A DNA stretch of 64,000 nt, from the NCBI RefSeq assembly GCF_001571775.1, contig NZ_LRVM01000001.1, forward strand, positions 124,001-188,000, read 5' to 3'. Below, one piece after another: positions 22,525 to 32,235 of the stretch. Made by a program: the position numbers and the translations under genes. Within the stretch, counting starts at the first letter, position 1. Each line of letters starts with the position of its first letter. The notes below the pieces were generated by a model that searched no databases, was not told where the DNA came from, and was given only the letters and a program-made list of their open reading frames with translations. The DNA is from Anaerotignum neopropionicum. GTDB lineage: Bacteria; Bacillota; Clostridia; Lachnospirales; Anaerotignaceae.

Positions 22525-25362
22525 ATGAGACATTATATAGAACATTTTTTTGAATTATGTAGAAGCCGAATTTTTGTAATGCTTTGCGCAATTTGTTTGC
22601 TTTTTTTCATATTACTATTGCGTTTATTCTCGCTGCAAATTATTCATGGAGAAGAGTATGACAAATCTATTACCGCAAGCGTTTCCAAAACAATTAATGT
22701 GCCAGCGCCTCGTGGAAATATCTACGATCGCTATGGCATTCCTTTGGCTACCAATACCGTGGCCTATTCCGTTCAAATTGACGACAGCATTACCCTTGAC
22801 TTAACAAATTACAAGGAAAATTTGTTTTTACAGTTAACACAGGCTTTATGGGAACAAGGGGCAACCCCCTATGACACCCTGCCTATTTCCGCCACAGCAC
22901 CATATTCCTTTACCTTTGAGGGTTCCCAAAGAGAGATGAATAAGGCAGAAAAAAGCTGGAAGGAATCCTTACATTTTCCGGATAATATGATGGATGCTTC
23001 CGCCGGCGAAAGTCTTGAATATTTATTTCAGAAATACCACGCCCCCGCTGCGTATACATCGGCTCAAAAAAGGGCATATGTTTCTTATTCCATTTCTTTA
23101 AGCCATAAAAACCTAATGGCTTTAACTTTGGCCTTGAAATTAACAGGGTTTGGCGAAACCATGTCGGATGAGCTTCCCTTGGCCAGGGATTATCCTTATC
23201 TTCTTCAATTTAACGACAGCCAAACCAGGGAAGAAAGCTGGAAGGAAAGCGTTGGGATGAAAGGCGAGGAACTGGGCTATGACTCCTTAGAAACACTGGA
23301 TTATTTAAGGGATTTCTTTGGTCTGCCGGAGGGTTTGCCTACGGATGTTGTAAGAAACACCGTGGGGATTCGTTACTCCCTTTATTTGCAGCGGTATCAG
23401 CAGTACAAATCCGTTACTGTTGCCACAAATATTAGCGAAAAAACCTTGGCTTATGTTGAGGAAAATCAGGACATTTTTCCAAATGTTCTTGTTGACACTG
23501 TTTCTTTGAGAGAATATCCCCAGGGGGAATATTTTTCTCATATTCTTGGATATATTCGTCAAATGACAGAAGCCGACTACGCATTGTATAAGGATGATGT
23601 GGATATGGACGGAAACCCTATTTATTCCCAAACGGATATTGTTGGTCAAACGGGTATTGAAAAGCTTCATGAACGCCAGCTAAACGGCACAGACGGCAAG
23701 GTATCCATTGAAGTTGATAATCAGGGCCGACGAATAAGCGTGATTGACTCAACGGAGCCAATTTCAGGAAAGGATATTTTTCTCACCCTAGACAGTAAGC
23801 TGCAAAAGATTGCTTATGATACCCTAGAGGCAGAGCTTCGCAAATCCATTATCAAGCACCTAACCACTTATACAAAAAATTCAGTATCTATTACGGAAAT
23901 GTATACCGCCATGATAAAGGCAAACCATATTTCAGCCTCCAAGCTTATGAAAGCCACTGGCGGCGTTCAAAAGGAAATCTTTGATGAATTTTTGGCGGAT
24001 AATTTAGATTTCTCCAAGGATGATGAGGATGCTGTGCTGAGAGTACAAACCTATCTGCTTGACGGCTTGACCCGGGGAACCTTTACCTCAAAGGAGGCCC
24101 TTTTGGTAGCCATAGAGCAAGGCACAGTCCGTGCTACCGACGAGGAGAAGGCTGACCTTCAAAACGGACGCATCGCCCCTTTGACAATGGTTTTAAACAA
24201 GCTAAACAGTGGCGAACTCAGCCCTGCAGATACGTCGTTAGATCCCTGTACCGGCTCTGTATTTGTAACAAAGGTAGGCAGTGGCGAGGTGTTAGCCAGC
24301 GTTTCCTATCCTTCCTATGATAATAACGAGCTTGTCAATACCTTTAACAACGCCTACTATAACGCCCTTTTGCAAGACGGAAATACACCCTTGGTAAATC
24401 GTCCTTTAAAGCAAAAAAAGGCGCCCGGCTCCACCTTTAAAATGGTTACCGCCTTGGCTGGATTGGAAACCGGGGCAATTTCCACCACAACCCACATTCG
24501 TGACCAGGGGATATTTACGGAAGCGGGTAAACCCTATGCCCGTTGCTGGCTTTACAGCAATAACGGCGGAAGCCACGGTATTTTAGATGTGGCATCGGCA
24601 TTGGAAGTATCCTGCAACTACTTTTTCTACGAGGTTGCCTTTCGTATGGGCAATGCCAAGGCTGGCACTACCGAGGAAGGAATTACAACCTTAAATGAAT
24701 ATATGGCGGCCTTTGGCTTAAACACCTTGACTGGCTTAGAATTAGACGAGTATGCGCCTACCATGGCATCTCCCTACTACAAAGAACGCATCGTAAAAAC
24801 CTTTAACCCCGATGCTACAACAAGCCAAACCCGCTGGACAGACGGCGATACCATCCGTGCGGCCATTGGGCAATCCGTAAACAGCTATACCCCGGCACAA
24901 ATTACAAAATATATATCTACCCTTGCAAATGGCGGAACCTTATACCGCCTGCATATGATTAGTCACCTGCAAAATCCCGACGGTTCCCTCTATTATCGTG
25001 TAGATGAAACTGTTGAAAATGTTCAGGTGTTTCATGAGGAAAATCTACAAAAGGTATACCAAGGTATGTATCAGGTTTCAGCAGGGGATCGTGGTACTTT
25101 GCGTACCTCCTTTGCGGATTTTCCCGTAAAAATAGCTTCAAAATCCGGCACCGCCGAGGAAGATAAAACAAGAAGCTCCCATACATGGCTGGTTTGTTTT
25201 GCCCCCTACGACGACCCTCAAATTGCCATTACCGTTATGATTCCCTTTGGCGAGGGCAGTGGTACACCCGCTCCCGAAGTTGCTAAGGCTATCATTACCG
25301 AATATCTGGGGTTGGATTATACACCCGAAAACACCAATTTACAAACTGTTTTGACACAATGA
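22525..25362 (+). CDS. mrdA: Penicillin-binding protein 2 (peptidoglycan transpeptidase MrdA)
   Basis: This class B PBP crosslinks peptidoglycan during elongation. The 945-residue chain has one N-terminal membrane helix (about 16-38), a PBP dimerisation domain (PRGNIYDRYGIPLATN, YFSHILGYI) and a transpeptidase domain with Ser636-x2-Lys639 (GSTFK), Ser696-Cys-Asn698 and Lys873-Ser-Gly875. It is 250-300 residues longer than typical PBP2, with extra segments at about 95-255 and between 435 and 570. ATG 22525 follows GGAGG. It lies between mreD and minC; rodA is further down. Confidence 0.95.
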   Translation: MRHYIEHFFELCRSRIFVMLCAICLLFFILLLRLFSLQIIHGEEYDKSITASVSKTINVPAPRGNIYDRYGIPLATNTVAYSVQIDDSITLDLTNYKENLFLQLTQALWEQGATPYDTLPISATAPYSFTFEGSQREMNKAEKSWKESLHFPDNMMDASAGESLEYLFQKYHAPAAYTSAQKRAYVSYSISLSHKNLMALTLALKLTGFGETMSDELPLARDYPYLLQFNDSQTREESWKESVGMKGEELGYDSLETLDYLRDFFGLPEGLPTDVVRNTVGIRYSLYLQRYQQYKSVTVATNISEKTLAYVEENQDIFPNVLVDTVSLREYPQGEYFSHILGYIRQMTEADYALYKDDVDMDGNPIYSQTDIVGQTGIEKLHERQLNGTDGKVSIEVDNQGRRISVIDSTEPISGKDIFLTLDSKLQKIAYDTLEAELRKSIIKHLTTYTKNSVSITEMYTAMIKANHISASKLMKATGGVQKEIFDEFLADNLDFSKDDEDAVLRVQTYLLDGLTRGTFTSKEALLVAIEQGTVRATDEEKADLQNGRIAPLTMVLNKLNSGELSPADTSLDPCTGSVFVTKVGSGEVLASVSYPSYDNNELVNTFNNAYYNALLQDGNTPLVNRPLKQKKAPGSTFKMVTALAGLETGAISTTTHIRDQGIFTEAGKPYARCWLYSNNGGSHGILDVASALEVSCNYFFYEVAFRMGNAKAGTTEEGITTLNEYMAAFGLNTLTGLELDEYAPTMASPYYKERIVKTFNPDATTSQTRWTDGDTIRAAIGQSVNSYTPAQITKYISTLANGGTLYRLHMISHLQNPDGSLYYRVDETVENVQVFHEENLQKVYQGMYQVSAGDRGTLRTSFADFPVKIASKSGTAEEDKTRSSHTWLVCFAPYDDPQIAITVMIPFGEGSGTPAPEVAKAIITEYLGLDYTPENTNLQTVLTQ

Positions 25363-25376
25363 TATAGGAGGGTATT

Positions 25377-26009
25377 ATGAATCTAGAAAACTATGTTATT
25401 TTTAAAGGAACGAAAGACGGCGTTACCGTGCTTTTTGAAGAAGATGCACCCTTTGAGGTTCTTTGCGAGCAGCTGGAAAAGAAGGTTCAAGAAGCCGGAA
25501 AATTTTTTGATAGTGTAAAAACTTCGTTGGCATTTAAAGGTCGTTCTTTTTCCCATGAAGAGGAACAGGAATTGCTTCGCATTATTACCGACTATACAAC
25601 TATGGAAATTTCTTTTTTGAAAACAGAAAATAACGAATTAATGCAATTGACAAGCCTGTTGGAAAAGGAAATCACCCCCTATAACCTAACAAAGTTTCAT
25701 AAAGGCTCTCTGCGAAACGGACAAAAAATCGAATTTGACGGCAGTGTAGTGTTAATCGGTGATATAAACCCCGGCGCAGAGGTCAAGGCAACGGGAAACA
25801 TTATTATTTTGGGCCAATTAAAGGGGATGGCGCATGCCGGCTGCGAGGGAATGGCTGACGCTTTTGTTGCCGCTGTTTACATGGCCCCCGTTCAGTTAAG
25901 AATTGGGGACATAATAACCAGATTTCCCGAAGAAAATAAACGGGGTCCCAAATCTCCCGAATACGCTTTTGTACAAGAAGGGCAAATTTTTGTCATGCCG
26001 TTGTCGTAA
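25377..26009 (+). CDS. minC: Septum-site protein MinC
   Basis: MinC blocks FtsZ assembly away from midcell, together with MinD. The 210-residue product has the N-terminal FtsZ-interacting domain (about 1-100) and the C-terminal beta-helix with DGSVVLIGDINPGAEVKATG and GQLKGMAHAGCEG, then the PVQLRIGDII end. GGAGGG precedes ATG 25377, 14 bases after mrdA. Confidence 0.95.
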   Translation: MNLENYVIFKGTKDGVTVLFEEDAPFEVLCEQLEKKVQEAGKFFDSVKTSLAFKGRSFSHEEEQELLRIITDYTTMEISFLKTENNELMQLTSLLEKEITPYNLTKFHKGSLRNGQKIEFDGSVVLIGDINPGAEVKATGNIIILGQLKGMAHAGCEGMADAFVAAVYMAPVQLRIGDIITRFPEENKRGPKSPEYAFVQEGQIFVMPLS

Positions 26010-26154
26010 AATAGAAAATTTTTTCTGTTTTTACTAAAAAAAATGGATGCAAATCTTGCTACTTTTTGTTAATATAGTAATATATACGTAGCTCCCTATT
26101 ATATTATTTATTTTTGGGGGAAGAAAACTGACTTCTGGATTAGGAGGAACATAG

Positions 26155-26952
26155 ATGAGTGAAGTAATCGTAATCACCAGCGGCAAGGGCGGTGTAGGTA
26201 AAACAACTACAAGTGCTAACCTTGGCTGCGGTTTGGCGGTATTAGGTAAAAAAGTTGCATTAGTTGATGCTGATATTGGTCTGCGCAACCTTGACGTTGT
26301 TATGGGCTTGGAGAATAGAATTGTTTATGATCTTGTAGACGTTGTAGAGGGTAACTGCCGCATAAAACAAGCATTAATTAAAGACAAGCGTTATGATGGG
26401 CTTTTTCTTTTGCCTGCTGCCCAAACCAGAGATAAGGATGCAGTTTCTCCGGAACAGATGCAAAAGCTTTGTGAAAGCCTAAAAGAAGAAGGCTTTGACT
26501 ATATTATAATTGACTGCCCGGCAGGTATCGAGCAGGGCTTTAAAAACGCCATCGCAGGCGCTAACAGGGGAATTGTTGTAACAACGCCCGAGGTTTCCGC
26601 CGTGCGGGATGCTGACCGCATTATTGGCCTTTTGGAGGCAAATGGGCTAAATAACCCTATGCTTATTCTCAATCGCTTGCGCATTGATTTGGTGCAAAGA
26701 GGCGAAATGATGAATATTGAAGATGTTACTGAAATTTTGGCAATCGATATTCTGGGTGTTGTACCCGATGACGAAACCATTGTTATTGCAACGAATAAAG
26801 GGGAGCCTGCAGTTTCCAATCCGGAATCTCGTGCAGGACAAGCCTATCGGAATATTGTGCAGCGTATTATAGGACAAGAAGTACCGATTATGTCCTTTGA
26901 GGAAGAGCCCGTAAGCTTTTTTGAAAAGCTAAAAGGCCTTTTTCGTCATTAA
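26155..26952 (+). CDS. minD: Septum-site ATPase MinD
   Basis: MinD is a membrane-cycling ATPase that activates MinC. The 265-residue protein has the deviant Walker A GKGGVGKTT, switch VDADIGLRNLD, Walker B FDYIIIDCPAGIE and a C-terminal amphipathic helix (FFEKLKGLF) that targets the membrane. AGGAGG precedes ATG 26155. Length and motifs are typical. Confidence 0.97.
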   Translation: MSEVIVITSGKGGVGKTTTSANLGCGLAVLGKKVALVDADIGLRNLDVVMGLENRIVYDLVDVVEGNCRIKQALIKDKRYDGLFLLPAAQTRDKDAVSPEQMQKLCESLKEEGFDYIIIDCPAGIEQGFKNAIAGANRGIVVTTPEVSAVRDADRIIGLLEANGLNNPMLILNRLRIDLVQRGEMMNIEDVTEILAIDILGVVPDDETIVIATNKGEPAVSNPESRAGQAYRNIVQRIIGQEVPIMSFEEEPVSFFEKLKGLFRH

Positions 26953-26982
26953 ACCACAACCCAGATGAAAGGATGTGTCCCC

Positions 26983-27267
26983 ATGGATTTCTTTAGCTTC
27001 TTTAAAAAGAAAAACACTCCATCTTCCGGCAGTGTTGCGAAAGATAGATTAAAGCTTGTTTTGGTTCATGATAGAGTAAATTGCTCCTCTCAGGTTCTTG
27101 AAATGTTAAAAACAGACATTATTAAAGTCATCTCCAACTATATGGAAATAGATGAAGAAGAACTTGATATCCAAATTACACAAACCCAATCCGAAGAAAA
27201 CAACGGAACAGTCCCTGTGCTGTATGCCAATATTCCCATTAAAAGCATGCGTAAGGTGCAAGATTAA
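26983..27267 (+). CDS. minE: Cell division topological factor MinE
   Basis: MinE stimulates MinD ATPase and drives pole-to-pole patterning. The 94-residue product begins with a membrane-targeting segment (MDFFSFFKKK), then the MinD-binding helix (AKDRLKLVLVHDR) and the dimerisation domain with IDEEELDIQI. ATG 26983 has AAAGGATG upstream; an ATG at 26965 in frame is part of that site. The presence of MinE means an oscillating rather than a DivIVA-only system. Confidence 0.95.
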   Translation: MDFFSFFKKKNTPSSGSVAKDRLKLVLVHDRVNCSSQVLEMLKTDIIKVISNYMEIDEEELDIQITQTQSEENNGTVPVLYANIPIKSMRKVQD

Positions 27268-27280
27268 AATTATACATGTA

Positions 27281-27325
27281 AGCCGAGAAAAGAGTGGCAT
27301 GAACGTCACCCTCTCGGCTTTCCTT
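27281..27325 (+). terminator. Weak hairpin between minE and rodA
   Basis: AGCCGAGA and TCTCGGCT pair, with an inner GTG/CAC, followed by TTTCCTTGTTT. The poor T run suggests partial read-through into rodA. Confidence 0.6.
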
Positions 27326-27373
27326 GTTTCAGTAATACGGGCGTTTTTTAGCCCAGCCGGAGGAATTTAGCCC

Positions 27374-28522
27374 ATGGAATGGAAAAAATATTTTCAAAAT
27401 TATGATTACCTGCTTTTAGGCGCTGTTGCAATTCTTACCCTGTTTGGGCTTCTTTCCATTGCCAGTGCAACCCATGTAAATCTTGGGGAAAGCACAGCTT
27501 TTGTCGTAAAACAAGGTGCATTTTTTATAATGGGCATTATTTTAATGGTTTTTGCGGCAAACATAGACTATGAATACTTTTCTCAGTTTCATATTCCCCT
27601 TTATTGCATTAACCTTTTATTGCTTCTTACCGTGCTTTTCCTTGGTACAGGCGCAAAAGGTGCTGTTCGTTGGATTGCCATCGGCCCCTTAACCATACAA
27701 CCATCAGAATTTTCCAAAATAATTATGATTTTTTGTCTGGCACAAATCATCAAATTGCATTACAATAAAATAAACAGCCTGCTTTTTCTGGCTTTTCTTT
27801 GCGTATATATTATGATACCTATTGTACTGATTCAAAAACAGCCGGCCCTTTCAGCCAGCATGGTTTTAATCGCAATATTTTGCATTCAGCTTTTTGTGGC
27901 TGGGCTTGATTATACATTTATTCGAAATTTATGCATTATTACTATACCGATAATTGTTTTTATCCTTTGGGATGTGGGAAGGGAAACACCATTGCTTATG
28001 GATAAAATTTTTGAACCCCATCAGTTCAATCGTATTCTCTCCTTTGTAGATCCCAAAAGAGATGCAAGCCTTTATTATCAAACGGAAAAATCCATAAGTG
28101 CCATTGGCTCAGGGCAGCTTACAGGCAAAGGTCTTTTTAGCGGTACGCTGAACCAATTAAGCTATCTTCCGGAGCCGCATAATGATTTTATTTTCTCTGT
28201 AATCGGCGAAGAATTCGGCTTTATCGGCTGCATATTTGTTTTAGGAGTCTTGCTTTTTATCGTATTTCGTTGTATAGTAATAGCAATATCATCCAGAGAT
28301 TTATTTAGTCAGTTGCTCGTTGTGGGAATTGCCGGAATGTTTGCATTTCAAACCTTTGTAAACGCCGGTGTAGCCTTGGGCATTTTGCCAAATACGGGTA
28401 TGTCTTTACCATTTGTCAGTTACGGTGGTAGTTCCATGTGGACTAATATGGTTGCTATCGGCCTGGTTTTAAACATAAGAAAAAAAGAAACGAAATCATT
28501 GTTTGAGGGAGGATTGTTATGA
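27374..28522 (+). CDS. rodA: SEDS peptidoglycan polymerase RodA
   Basis: RodA polymerises glycan strands with PBP2. The 382-residue protein has about ten membrane helices and the SEDS motifs IGPLTIQPSEFSKI, LPEPHNDFIFSVIGEEFGF and LPNTGMSLPFVSYGGSSM. ATG 27374 has GGAGGAA upstream. RodA rather than FtsW is chosen from context with mreBCD and mrdA and the short loops. The stop overlaps mgsA by four bases. Confidence 0.93.
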   Translation: MEWKKYFQNYDYLLLGAVAILTLFGLLSIASATHVNLGESTAFVVKQGAFFIMGIILMVFAANIDYEYFSQFHIPLYCINLLLLLTVLFLGTGAKGAVRWIAIGPLTIQPSEFSKIIMIFCLAQIIKLHYNKINSLLFLAFLCVYIMIPIVLIQKQPALSASMVLIAIFCIQLFVAGLDYTFIRNLCIITIPIIVFILWDVGRETPLLMDKIFEPHQFNRILSFVDPKRDASLYYQTEKSISAIGSGQLTGKGLFSGTLNQLSYLPEPHNDFIFSVIGEEFGFIGCIFVLGVLLFIVFRCIVIAISSRDLFSQLLVVGIAGMFAFQTFVNAGVALGILPNTGMSLPFVSYGGSSMWTNMVAIGLVLNIRKKETKSLFEGGLL

Positions 28523-28914
28523 ATATCGGTTTAATCGCCCATGATAATAAAAAGAAATTAATGGAAAACCTTTGTATTGCTTATCGGCATATTCTTTGCA
28601 AGCACGACATTTATGCAACAAGCACTACCGGCCGCCTGGTTGAGGATGCTGCAAATCTGGTTGTCCATAAGTATCTCTCCAGCCGTTTAGGCGGACAGCA
28701 ACAAATGGGGGCACAAATTGTAAACAACGATATTGATGTAATGATATTTTTAAGAGATCCTGTATCCCCACAGGATTATGAATCGGAGGTTACCTCGATA
28801 TTCCGTCTTTGTGATATGCATAATATTCCCCTTGCCACAAATTTGGCAACTGCGGAAGCTCTTTTGCTTGCATTAGATAGAGGCGATTTGGACTGGAGAA
28901 ATGTGGTGAGATAG
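28519..28914 (+). CDS. mgsA: Methylglyoxal synthase MgsA
   Basis: MgsA converts dihydroxyacetone phosphate to methylglyoxal and phosphate, a bypass that relieves sugar-phosphate overload. The 131-residue product has the family motifs IGLIAHDNKK, the phosphate-binding TSTTGRL (as ATSTTGRL), GGQQQMGAQI and FLRDPVSP with the catalytic aspartate. ATG 28519 overlaps the end of rodA, GGAGG lying in the rodA 3' end. Its place in a wall-synthesis operon is unusual functionally but is common in Clostridia. Confidence 0.95.
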   Translation: MNIGLIAHDNKKKLMENLCIAYRHILCKHDIYATSTTGRLVEDAANLVVHKYLSSRLGGQQQMGAQIVNNDIDVMIFLRDPVSPQDYESEVTSIFRLCDMHNIPLATNLATAEALLLALDRGDLDWRNVVR

Positions 28915-28918
28915 CATT

Positions 28919-29230
28919 ATGGCGGAGATGCATTTTAATGGCACTGCTTTTGCAGTATTAGCAGGCTACTATTTTTTGATTAACCTAACCACCTATGGGA
29001 CAATGGGCTTTGATAAAAAGGCGGCAATCAATCATAAAAGACGAATTCCCGAAAAAAATTTTTATTTGATGGCAATATTGGGTGGCGGTCTGGGAGGGCT
29101 TCTTGCCCAGATTATTAAGCGGCATAAAACACGCCACTTGGATTTTGTTTTTGTTTTTACTGTAACCGCTATATTGCATATATTAGTCATTTATTTTCTT
29201 ATGGGAAAATTTATTGTTACCTTTGGTTAA
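28919..29230 (+). CDS. DUF1294 family membrane protein
   Basis: The 103-residue product has hydrophobic helices at about 10-25, 45-65 and 75-98 and the family core MGFDKKAAINHKRRIPE followed by LGGGLGGLLAQ and a RHKTRH turn. Function unknown. It begins four bases after mgsA and ends at a strong terminator. The start could be ATG 28919 or ATG 28928. Confidence 0.85.
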   Translation: MAEMHFNGTAFAVLAGYYFLINLTTYGTMGFDKKAAINHKRRIPEKNFYLMAILGGGLGGLLAQIIKRHKTRHLDFVFVFTVTAILHILVIYFLMGKFIVTFG

Positions 29231-29254
29231 TGTTTATTTTTAAGCAAAAAATTT

Positions 29255-29297
29255 AGCGGAAATACCTGGATTATCCCCGGTATTTCCGCTTTTTTTG
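29255..29297 (+). terminator. Terminator ending the shape/division operon
   Basis: AGCGGAAATACC and GGTATTTCCGCT form a 12-bp stem with a 12-base loop, followed by seven T residues. The reverse strand has an AAATTTTTTGC run and could also stop the convergent spoIIR. Confidence 0.93.
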
Positions 29298-29315
29298 ATT
29301 GCATAGATGAAAGCT

Positions 29316-30011
29316 TTATTCTTTCGTGACTTCCCGTTCTTGCCACCATTCTACAATTTTGAATTTCACTTTGGGTGTAATTTTATCCTGCTCCATTGCA
29401 GTAACAATTAAAAACTCTTCTTCCGTCAGCGTATTTTCCAATCTTTCATAGCTTTCCTGAGTGGAAAACCCCCAAGAAGCATCGACATAGCACATTTGCG
29501 GATACAATACACACCACCAATTACGCCCTTCTGCCTCACCTATTTCTATGCGCAGTGCGTCATAAACACCTGCAGGAAAAATATAATCGTCGTAACGCTT
29601 AAACGGAAAATCCTCTCGCACAAGAGACACACTGACCGGATAATCATAGCCTTGGGCAAGCACCTCTGCCTGGGCAGATTTACAAATTTCCTCTTTGACT
29701 GCATCCAAAGCAGCTAAGGTTTCCTCTTTACTTTGAGCGTCTGACAATAGCGCACCGTAGTCCTCCAAAACCTTATCTCTCACCTTTAACTTTAGTGCCT
29801 GGTCCTCATCGGAGTCACTATTAGCCAACACATGAAAACGTACTACCTTTGCAGAAATTCCATTTTGTATCATTTCGGAATAGCCTTTTGTCCACTGGGC
29901 ACCAAAGGCAGCGCTAAATGCAATGCCTATCACCACAGCTCCACACCAATACCATTTTTCTTTTTTCCACAGCTCTTTTACGCTTCCCATAAATTCATAA
30001 ATTCTACCCAT
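29316..30011 (-). CDS. spoIIR: Stage II sporulation protein R
   Basis: SpoIIR is the forespore-secreted signal that triggers SpoIIGA processing of pro-sigma-E. The 231-residue product has an N-terminal helix (about 22-40) and the family core KVVRFHVLANSDSDEDQALK, LKVRDKVL and CVLYPQMCYVD. AAAAGGGTGAG precedes ATG 30011. It lies 57 bases after gerC on the same strand and may be read from the ger operon. Confidence 0.95.
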   Translation of the reverse strand: MGRIYEFMGSVKELWKKEKWYWCGAVVIGIAFSAAFGAQWTKGYSEMIQNGISAKVVRFHVLANSDSDEDQALKLKVRDKVLEDYGALLSDAQSKEETLAALDAVKEEICKSAQAEVLAQGYDYPVSVSLVREDFPFKRYDDYIFPAGVYDALRIEIGEAEGRNWWCVLYPQMCYVDASWGFSTQESYERLENTLTEEEFLIVTAMEQDKITPKVKFKIVEWWQEREVTKE

Positions 30012-30068
30012 AAACTCACCCTTTTTTTCTTTGTTATTAGGATGATTACCAAATTTTCCATTTTTTAA

Positions 30069-31136
30069 TCAGCGAATTCTTCCTGTATCTCGAATTTTCA
30101 GCTCCGGTTCAATGGAAACAGTTACCTCACTCCAAAAATCTCCAGAGTACTCCGGATTTTCCTGTCGCAAACGCTCCGCAAAGCCAAGAAATTCTGCCGT
30201 TTCTTGCTCCTGGGCAATTTTCATTGTATTTTCTACTTGCTCTTTCACAATTTGTGTAAAAAGCTTTTCCAATTTCTCTGCACTCTGTTGGGAAAAGGCA
30301 TCGGAGTTTCCGTTTCCTAAGAGGTTTCCATATAATTTTAAACGGATACGGCAGGTTGTCTTGCCATCCTTTTGGGGCTCAAAATCATACTTTACTTTGC
30401 TGTTTACAATTTTCAGTGGAATTTTTTTTCCATCCTCTTCTGCCTCTAAAACTGCGCCTTCCGCCTCGCCCAGTAAGAATAAATACCCCTGCTCTTCTTT
30501 ATCGTTTAAGAAAGCGACAAATTCCATGTTTGCTACTGCAACGCCGCCCCCCAGATGAAGCCCTTCCTCGGACAATTCAATCCTTGGTAAAACGCAAGCA
30601 CCCTGTTGCTGTTTAAGTTCTGTGAAAAAGGTATCCATATCCAAACCCTTGGTAACGCCCACCTCTTTTGCTGTATTTTTAAAAAACTCCCAGAGAAAAA
30701 GACCTGTTCCGTCATCCGCCTCCATAATTGCCTGGATACATTCCTCTGCTGTTGCGCCCGTACCCAAAACCGTCACTTTTTTGGAAATTTCCTGGCTGCG
30801 CTTTAACTCCTCCAGCATGGAAGTAAGCCCCTCTTTATCCTCTAAAATGCTTTTCCCAAGGACAATCATTTTCATCTGACCCAATTCTGTTTTTCGTGAA
30901 TTTTGGCTATCATTATTGGCAATGGCATCAGCCAAAGTGTTTCCTGTACAAACCATTTTCTCGGGGTCCTTTTCATTTGTTTTTGCCGGCGCGAAGGAAA
31001 TAACATATCCCTCGTCCCCTAAGTCAATCCCCATGGTTAACATATATTCCCTGTCCTCGGGATCTCGTTTATCCCAGCAACCCGTTGCCATAAAAAGAGG
31101 CAATACCGTTAAAATAATTAATTTCCATTTATTCAT
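30069..31136 (-). CDS. gerC: Germinant receptor lipoprotein, Ger(x)C family
   Basis: The C subunit of a GerA-type nutrient receptor is an outer-leaflet lipoprotein of the spore inner membrane. The 355-residue precursor has a lipobox ending at Cys20 (FMATGC) followed by WDKRDPEDREYMLTMGIDL, the family signature. It overlaps gerB by eight bases and has GGGAGGGG before ATG 31136. The letter names subunit class, not a specific germinant. Confidence 0.93.
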   Translation of the reverse strand: MNKWKLIILTVLPLFMATGCWDKRDPEDREYMLTMGIDLGDEGYVISFAPAKTNEKDPEKMVCTGNTLADAIANNDSQNSRKTELGQMKMIVLGKSILEDKEGLTSMLEELKRSQEISKKVTVLGTGATAEECIQAIMEADDGTGLFLWEFFKNTAKEVGVTKGLDMDTFFTELKQQQGACVLPRIELSEEGLHLGGGVAVANMEFVAFLNDKEEQGYLFLLGEAEGAVLEAEEDGKKIPLKIVNSKVKYDFEPQKDGKTTCRIRLKLYGNLLGNGNSDAFSQQSAEKLEKLFTQIVKEQVENTMKIAQEQETAEFLGFAERLRQENPEYSGDFWSEVTVSIEPELKIRDTGRIR

Positions 31137-32232
31137 GTTTGCCCCTCCCTTTCACTGCATCAATGAAAAACGTAATGAGTGGCAAAAGTATGAAAAATAT
31201 GCCGTTGAGCCATGGCGATACTTTTAGCCTGACCCAGTAAGCCGCCGCCATATCCTTGGGAAAAAGCGCCACAATAAATAGCAAGGGTACCCATAAAAAA
31301 AGCCACCGATTCCTTTGTTGTCTTTTGGTTTTAAAAACCCGTGTGCAAAGCTCCATACCGAAAAATAAAAGTATGGCTACATAAAGAAACACTGTAACCA
31401 TCCAAAGCCAAAGCAAAAATAAATCCTGCCGCCCCAAAAAGATTCCCGAAAAGCTGACTCGCTCCATCATTTGCAGCGTTGGCAGCATTTTTTCCGACAA
31501 AACCCCGGCGCCGTAAACAGCCAAGGATAGAAAAACAATGCTGCCGAGAACCCCTGTGGCCAACAAACTGGTTAGGCAAATTCGCCTGCAAAAATGCCTC
31601 CTTTTTTGCAAATTGGGAAATACAAAAAGAAATATAATTAGGCCTTGAAACATTTGCCCAAAAAAGGGCACACCTTTTCTAAGTTCTTCAAAATTAGGTA
31701 TTTGTACCGGCAAAACCCGATGATAACCAGTAGAAATTGCCACAAATATTAATACAAAAATTAGTGGTACAAACACAGCCAAAAACAAAATTTCCGCTGC
31801 TCTTGCGCTGCATTCTGTGCCATGGAGGGCAGTCATAACGCATAAAAAGAGGGTAAGCAAGATAATCAGCCATAAGGGCGTTCGGGGCAGCATGGAAGAG
31901 GAAATAATATCACAAAACACGCGAAGCTCCAGAGCGCCGTCAAATGCAATTTTTGCCGCCAATCCAAAGGATAAAACAGTGCCCAGCACCCTGCCAAATG
32001 AGTTTTTATACCATTCCACCGCTGTATAGGTAGGATGCCTTTCCCCCAGATAAGCCAAAAAAACAGCAACCACCGCCGATGCAACACCCCAAAGTATCGT
32101 AACAATCCAACAGCTATTGCCTGCGGAAATTGCAGCTTCACTGGGCAAAAACAAGACTGCAGTCCCAAAATAATACAACAAAAGCATGGTTTGCAGCTGT
32201 CGCACAGAAATTTTTTCATTTTCTGCAAACAT
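31129..32232 (-). CDS. gerB: Germinant receptor permease-like subunit, GerB family
   Basis: The 367-residue membrane protein has about ten helices and belongs to the amino acid/polyamine permease-like germination proteins that bind the germinant. The N-terminus KISVRQLQTMLLLYYFG and the loop with TAVEWYKNSFG are typical. AAAGGGAGGAG lies upstream of ATG 32232, four bases after the gerA stop. The ligand cannot be predicted. Confidence 0.92.
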   Translation of the reverse strand: MFAENEKISVRQLQTMLLLYYFGTAVLFLPSEAAISAGNSCWIVTILWGVASAVVAVFLAYLGERHPTYTAVEWYKNSFGRVLGTVLSFGLAAKIAFDGALELRVFCDIISSSMLPRTPLWLIILLTLFLCVMTALHGTECSARAAEILFLAVFVPLIFVLIFVAISTGYHRVLPVQIPNFEELRKGVPFFGQMFQGLIIFLFVFPNLQKRRHFCRRICLTSLLATGVLGSIVFLSLAVYGAGVLSEKMLPTLQMMERVSFSGIFLGRQDLFLLWLWMVTVFLYVAILLFFGMELCTRVFKTKRQQRNRWLFLWVPLLFIVALFPKDMAAAYWVRLKVSPWLNGIFFILLPLITFFIDAVKGRGKHE

Positions 32233-32235
32233 AAT

